Shown here piece after piece: positions 60,351 through 64,000 of a DNA stretch of 64,000 nt; within the stretch, counting starts at the first letter, position 1, and each line of letters starts with the position of its first letter. A program made the position numbers and the translations under genes. The stretch is taken from NCBI RefSeq assembly GCF_017498565.1, contig NZ_CP071794.1:558001-622000 (forward strand), given 5' to 3'. The notes under the pieces were generated by a model. The model did not search any database, was not told where the DNA came from, and saw only the letters and a list, made by a program, of their open reading frames with translations. This DNA comes from Parasphingorhabdus cellanae (GTDB taxonomy: Bacteria > Pseudomonadota > Alphaproteobacteria > Sphingomonadales > Sphingomonadaceae).

Positions 60351-61724
60351 ATGCATCAAACTCTTCGTGATCAAGTCGATGTTGTGATCGTTGGAGCCGG
60401 CATGTCAGGCCTTTCGGCGGCGGCCCGGCTGGATCAAGCGAATATAGATTTTTGCCTGATCGAAGCACAAAACCGTGTCGGCGGTCGTATCGAAACCGAA
60501 CATACCGCCGATGGTGAAATTATCGAACATGGCGCACAAGCGCTGAACACCGATATGCAAAAGCTGTTTTCAGCAGTAACCAGGTCTGGCCTCCATCCCG
60601 TTCCCTTGCCCAATATTGGCCGCTATCTATGCGACGGGGCGAGCGGAGCATCCGCAATTACTGCTTTTCGTAAAATGGAAACTCTTTTCGAAAAGCCAAA
60701 TCGCGACGATGCTGAACTTGCCCTGCTATATAACGATCCTCAAAAATCCGCCGCAGATCGGTTATCTTTACTGTCTTTAGAATCGGAGATGCGAAGCCTG
60801 ATCGCATCGCAAGTCGAAGAATTGTGGGGTTTGCCGATGCACGAGCTCCAGTTTTCCCATGCTGTTGACATCTTCGAGCGATATGATTCAGATCGCGAAG
60901 ATTGGGAATTTCATGTTCAGGAGGGTCTTAGCGCGCTGGCGACTTCCCTTGCAGAAAAACTCGGTGATCGGTTGGTGTTACAAACACCCGTGCAATCGGT
61001 CGACGTGGGCAGCGAAAGCGCTGTGATAGACACTGTGTCGGGCTCCATCAAAGCAAAGGCTGTCATCGTCGCGGCCCCGCCAACAATCGCCAAAAAATTC
61101 ATGCCACCCTCTCACTGGTCCCAACCAGCATTGAAGGCTTATCAAGCTGGTGACATGATCAAGATGACTTTATGTTATGACCGCCCGTTCTGGCGCGATG
61201 CTGGCAATTCCGGCATGAGTAGCAGCATTAGCCTTTCTGGATTTGCCACCGCTGATACAAGCTTGAAAGAGCACGGTAAACCTCGCTTGACTGTGTTTAT
61301 CGGCGGACCAAATGCACGGCATCTTGCGGGTTTGTCACGTGAGCAGCGATGGGAACGGATCCAGCAACCGTTGGTCCGCTTATTCGGAGCGCCTGCGGCG
61401 AACCCGGTCGCACAATTCGAACGCATATGGGTAGATGACCCATGGGTGGGCGGTGGCTACAATGCTCATGTGATCGCTGGTCAGATGCTTGCTCCGGACG
61501 TGGTTCTGCGGAAGATGGAAGATCGCGTGACATTCGCGTGCTCAGAAATTGCCACGCAATTTCCCGGCTATGTCGAAGGAGCGATACACGAAGGGCAGCA
61601 AGCCGCAGGTCGCATAGCCCATATGTTAGGTTTTAGTGAAACAGCTGTTACAGCGACGAAAAGGTTAGAGTCCTCAGAGCGGAAAGGCCTCTGGTCGCTG
61701 TTTAAGCAAATCGCTAAACGGTGA
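60351..61724 (+). CDS. Flavin monoamine oxidase-like FAD oxidoreductase
   Basis: This FAD-dependent amine oxidase family protein is 457 aa. The dinucleotide motif DVVIVGAGMSGLSAAARL (10-27) is followed by EAQNRVGGRIETEH, the second FAD motif of this family. The C-terminal end has ATQFPGYVEGAIHEGQQAAGRIA, the usual flavin-contacting segment. There is no signal peptide. The substrate could be a polyamine, an aromatic amine or a carotenoid-like compound; nothing nearby decides. The start has an AGGA site partly inside the inverted repeat at 60311-60343. Confidence 0.87.
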   Translation: MHQTLRDQVDVVIVGAGMSGLSAAARLDQANIDFCLIEAQNRVGGRIETEHTADGEIIEHGAQALNTDMQKLFSAVTRSGLHPVPLPNIGRYLCDGASGASAITAFRKMETLFEKPNRDDAELALLYNDPQKSAADRLSLLSLESEMRSLIASQVEELWGLPMHELQFSHAVDIFERYDSDREDWEFHVQEGLSALATSLAEKLGDRLVLQTPVQSVDVGSESAVIDTVSGSIKAKAVIVAAPPTIAKKFMPPSHWSQPALKAYQAGDMIKMTLCYDRPFWRDAGNSGMSSSISLSGFATADTSLKEHGKPRLTVFIGGPNARHLAGLSREQRWERIQQPLVRLFGAPAANPVAQFERIWVDDPWVGGGYNAHVIAGQMLAPDVVLRKMEDRVTFACSEIATQFPGYVEGAIHEGQQAAGRIAHMLGFSETAVTATKRLESSERKGLWSLFKQIAKR

Positions 61725-61757
61725 TCTAGCCCGCGACGCTAAACACCCACGGTCGGA

Positions 61758-63257
61758 TCAATAATCATCCGGCGCATCACCATAAGCCAGATCGCCAAAT
61801 TTGGTGAACTCACTCAGGAAGCTCAGTTGGATATTCCCAGTCGAACCTTGGCGGTTTTTCGCGACAATGACGGTGGCTTTGCCGACCTTGCTTTGATGAT
61901 CGGTTTCCCACGCGAGATATTTGGCTTTCTGTTCCTCGGTCGAATTTTCGTCCGGATCATCGGGCTTCACGGCAAGATGATAATATTCGTCGCGGAAAAT
62001 GAACATCACGATATCGGCATCCTGCTCGATCGAACCGGATTCACGCAGATCCGATAGCTGCGGGCGTTTATCTTCGCGGCTTTCCACTTGCCGGCTCAGC
62101 TGCGACAGCGCGATAACCGGACAATTCAGCTCTTTCGCAAGGGTTTTGAGCCCTCGGCTAATCTCGGAAATTTCGTTGACACGGTTGTCGTTGGCGCGTC
62201 CGGACCCTTGCAAAAGCTGAAGATAATCGACCACGATCAAGTTGATACCGCTGCGTCGCTGCAACCGGCGCGCGCGGGTCCGCAGCGCCGCAATGGTCAG
62301 AGCTGGTGTATCATCGATAAACAGCGGCAAATCCTGCAACTCCCGCGACGCCAATGCCAGCCGGTGCATCTCGTCACGGCTAATCGCCCCCATACGGAGT
62401 TTTTCGGAGCTGATTTCTGCCTGCTCGGACAATATTCTCGTCGCCAGCTGGTCCGCGGACATCTCAAGACTGAAAAACACCGTCTTGGCGCCCAGTGAAT
62501 CGATCGGCTCAATCCCGTCCTGCATATCGCGGCGATATCGGTTGGCTGCGTTGAATGCGATATTGGTCGCGAGCGAGGTCTTACCCATGCCGGGACGTCC
62601 CGCCAATATCAGCAAATCACTTTTGTGCAGGCCGCCCATTTTTGCATTTAGGTCCGTCAGGCCCGTTGTAATGCCAGACACCTTGCCGCCGCTGTTAAAG
62701 GCGCGTTCGACATTGGTCAGGGCCTCGGTAGATGCAGCCAGGAAGGATTTAACCCCACCTTCCTGCGCTTCGCCCTCGGAGACCCGGTAAAGTGCCGACT
62801 CCGCTTCTTCAATCTGGGTCTTGGGATCGACCGTTTCGCTGGTATCGAGAGCGCTATCGACCAAAGTGCGACCAACGGTAACCAGTTCGCGTAAGAGCGC
62901 GAGATCATAAATCTGGTCTGCAAAATCCCTCGCGCCAATCAAGCCCGCACCATCGCCGGTCAATTTGGCCAGATAGGAAGGTCCGCCGAGCACCTTCATC
63001 GCTTCGTCCGCCTCAAAATAGGGCTTTAGCGTGACGGGGGTGACAACCATATTGCGATCGAGCAGCTTCAACGCCTGCTCATAAATGCGTCCATGAAGCG
63101 GTTCGTAGAAATGTTCCGGGCGCAGCTTGATCTGCACGTCTTCGGCGACACGGTTATCAATCAATAACGCACCGAGAAACGTCGCCTCTGCCTCAACATT
63201 GCGGGGCAGGCGCTGGGTTTCTTCTTCGACTGCATCAAAACGAACTAACTCGGCCAT
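61758..63257 (-). CDS. dnaB: Replicative DNA helicase DnaB
   Basis: DnaB is the hexameric 5'-3' helicase at the replication fork. The protein is about 499 aa: N-terminal collar domain (20-130, PRNVEAEATFLGALLIDN), linker helix, and RecA-like ATPase with Walker A GRPGMGKTS (220-228). Walker B is LIVVDYLQL, and ALSQLSRQVE and LRESGSIEQDAD follow. The frame runs to a TTG at 63314; ATG 63257 (MAELVRF) is chosen from the usual family start, though its ribosome binding site is weak. No intein or insertion is seen. Confidence 0.95.
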   Translation of the reverse strand: MAELVRFDAVEEETQRLPRNVEAEATFLGALLIDNRVAEDVQIKLRPEHFYEPLHGRIYEQALKLLDRNMVVTPVTLKPYFEADEAMKVLGGPSYLAKLTGDGAGLIGARDFADQIYDLALLRELVTVGRTLVDSALDTSETVDPKTQIEEAESALYRVSEGEAQEGGVKSFLAASTEALTNVERAFNSGGKVSGITTGLTDLNAKMGGLHKSDLLILAGRPGMGKTSLATNIAFNAANRYRRDMQDGIEPIDSLGAKTVFFSLEMSADQLATRILSEQAEISSEKLRMGAISRDEMHRLALASRELQDLPLFIDDTPALTIAALRTRARRLQRRSGINLIVVDYLQLLQGSGRANDNRVNEISEISRGLKTLAKELNCPVIALSQLSRQVESREDKRPQLSDLRESGSIEQDADIVMFIFRDEYYHLAVKPDDPDENSTEEQKAKYLAWETDHQSKVGKATVIVAKNRQGSTGNIQLSFLSEFTKFGDLAYGDAPDDY

Positions 63258-63411
63258 TTGCTCATCATTCACGCTCAGGCGATTCAGGGCAAGAGCGTTC
63301 GGGTAAATTTTCAAATCAAGCGGGGACAGTCTTGTGGATAAATGCCTTTGTTTTTGTGCCGCACTGCAAAAAAACTTGTCCTAGCCCCGGTGCTGCGGCA
63401 ACAGAGCCTGA

Positions 63412-63894
63412 ATGTCCGATCCACGCATCATAAATATTGAACTCGACGAAGCGACCATCCTTTGGCGCAATGCCGATATTGAGCAGGAAAGACGTATTGC
63501 GATCTTCGATCTGATCGAAGAAAACCACTTCAAGCCCCTGCGCGAGCATGAAGATGGTTATGCCGGCCCCTATAAGCTTCACCTAAGCGTACAAGAAGGC
63601 CGACTAGTGCTTTCCATTGCACGCGAGAACGGCGAAGCGCTGGAAACCCTGATCCTTGCGCTCGGTCGTTTTCGCCGCCCCATCCGGGATTATTTCGCCA
63701 TTTGCGACAGCTATTATCAGGCTATTCGCAAGGCCACAGCGCAAGAGATCGAGACAATCGACATGGCGCGGCGCGGTGTGCATGATCATGGCGCCGAACT
63801 GCTAACCGAAAGATTGGATGGTAAAATCGAAGTCGATTTCAAAACCGCCCGTCGCCTCTTCACTTTGATCTGTGTATTGCATATCAAGAATTAA
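63412..63894 (+). CDS. UPF0262 family protein
   Basis: This 160-aa soluble protein belongs to UPF0262, a family confined to alphaproteobacteria and without known function. It is recognisable by [21 protein letters not shown] (core VELDE-like start), [32 protein letters not shown] and the ending [13 protein letters not shown]. It is divergent from dnaB, about 150 bases apart. No motif suggests catalysis. Confidence 0.87.
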   Translation: MSDPRIINIELDEATILWRNADIEQERRIAIFDLIEENHFKPLREHEDGYAGPYKLHLSVQEGRLVLSIARENGEALETLILALGRFRRPIRDYFAICDSYYQAIRKATAQEIETIDMARRGVHDHGAELLTERLDGKIEVDFKTARRLFTLICVLHIKN

Positions 63895-63959
63895 GCGATT
63901 CTCTGCTCGTTAGTTGCAGGTGACCAATCGCCCAGTTGAGTATGCGTCAGGGAAAAAGG

Positions 63960-64000
63960 GTGTCCACACAGAGCAAGAAGAATACCGTGCTGCGGTACGG
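63960..64000 (+). CDS. Start of a gene cut by the right window edge
   Basis: A frame open to the edge begins with GTG 63960, preceded by CAGGGAAAAAG, a fair ribosome binding site. An in-frame ATG at 63942 is the alternative. The 14 visible residues start STQSKKNTVLRYG. Too little is visible to name it. Confidence 0.35.
   Translation, partial: MSTQSKKNTVLRY

Overview
The window is a 64 kb stretch of ordinary chromosome from an alphaproteobacterium, most likely a sphingomonad (Sphingomonadales). Pointers to this are the alphaproteobacterial families DUF2794, UPF0262, DUF2849, DUF934 and MucR, two very large TonB-dependent receptors, a PEPxxWA-CTERM protein, a Fur without the CxxC zinc site, and the order fur-plsC-miaB-phoH-ybeY-corC. 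By eye the GC content is moderate (about half). Coding density is high. I see no insertion sequence, prophage, CRISPR array or defence island. The genus call is inference.

Layout. 1-4.5 kb: end of a phosphate operon (pstC, entering from the left edge, then pstA, pstB, phoU, phoB), facing a phosphate-selective porin. 6-9.5 kb: DUF2794 and cysE on the minus strand, divergent oxyR, then moaD-moaE and pgsA. 9.6-11.7 kb: an LplT-like MFS protein and two small membrane proteins. 11.8-14.9 kb: hslV and hslU separated by a D-amino-acid-oxidase-like flavoprotein whose domain order looks circularly permuted; this is the most unusual gene of the window. 14.9-19 kb: a GFA protein, a redoxin lipoprotein and an M16 peptidase. 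19-27 kb: a housekeeping block (nfu, rutE-like, tsaB, rimI, mucR, fur, plsC, miaB, phoH, ybeY, corC). 27-34.4 kb: MOSC protein, glycosyltransferase, membrane protein, rarA, quinone oxidoreductase, a TM-helix-repeat channel-like protein, an RNase H-like protein of unknown role and tRNA-Thr(TGT). 34.6-40.4 kb: two TonB-dependent receptors with look-alike terminators. 40.5-49.6 kb: tRNA-Leu(CAA), prepilin peptidase, thiolase, PEPxxWA-CTERM protein, SH3 protein, 2-hydroxyacid dehydrogenase, Amt, FkbM methyltransferase, a small membrane protein, a GNAT protein, a 497-base gene-free stretch with four copies of a 21-base repeat, and a PilZ protein. 49.6-56.2 kb: a nitronate-monooxygenase-like flavoprotein with extra cysteines, glycosyltransferase, alpha/beta hydrolase, SelO and a lone AstD. 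56.3-60.2 kb: an assimilatory sulfate reduction operon (siroheme methyltransferase, DUF2849, sulfite reductase, DUF934, APS-type CysH). 60.3-64 kb: an amine-oxidase-like flavoprotein preceded by an inverted repeat covering its ribosome binding site, dnaB, a UPF0262 protein and the start of a gene cut by the right edge.

Working together: the left block makes a full phosphate uptake, sensing and outer membrane entry set. The cobA-cysI-cysH block plus cysE covers sulfate to O-acetylserine and cysteine. Many starts were moved from the longest reading frame to an internal codon with a good ribosome binding site; each case is explained. No known multi-gene defence or mobile system is visible. The candidates for something undescribed are the permuted oxidase within hslVU, the 48.9-49.2 kb repeat set, and several paired or palindromic sites upstream of genes.
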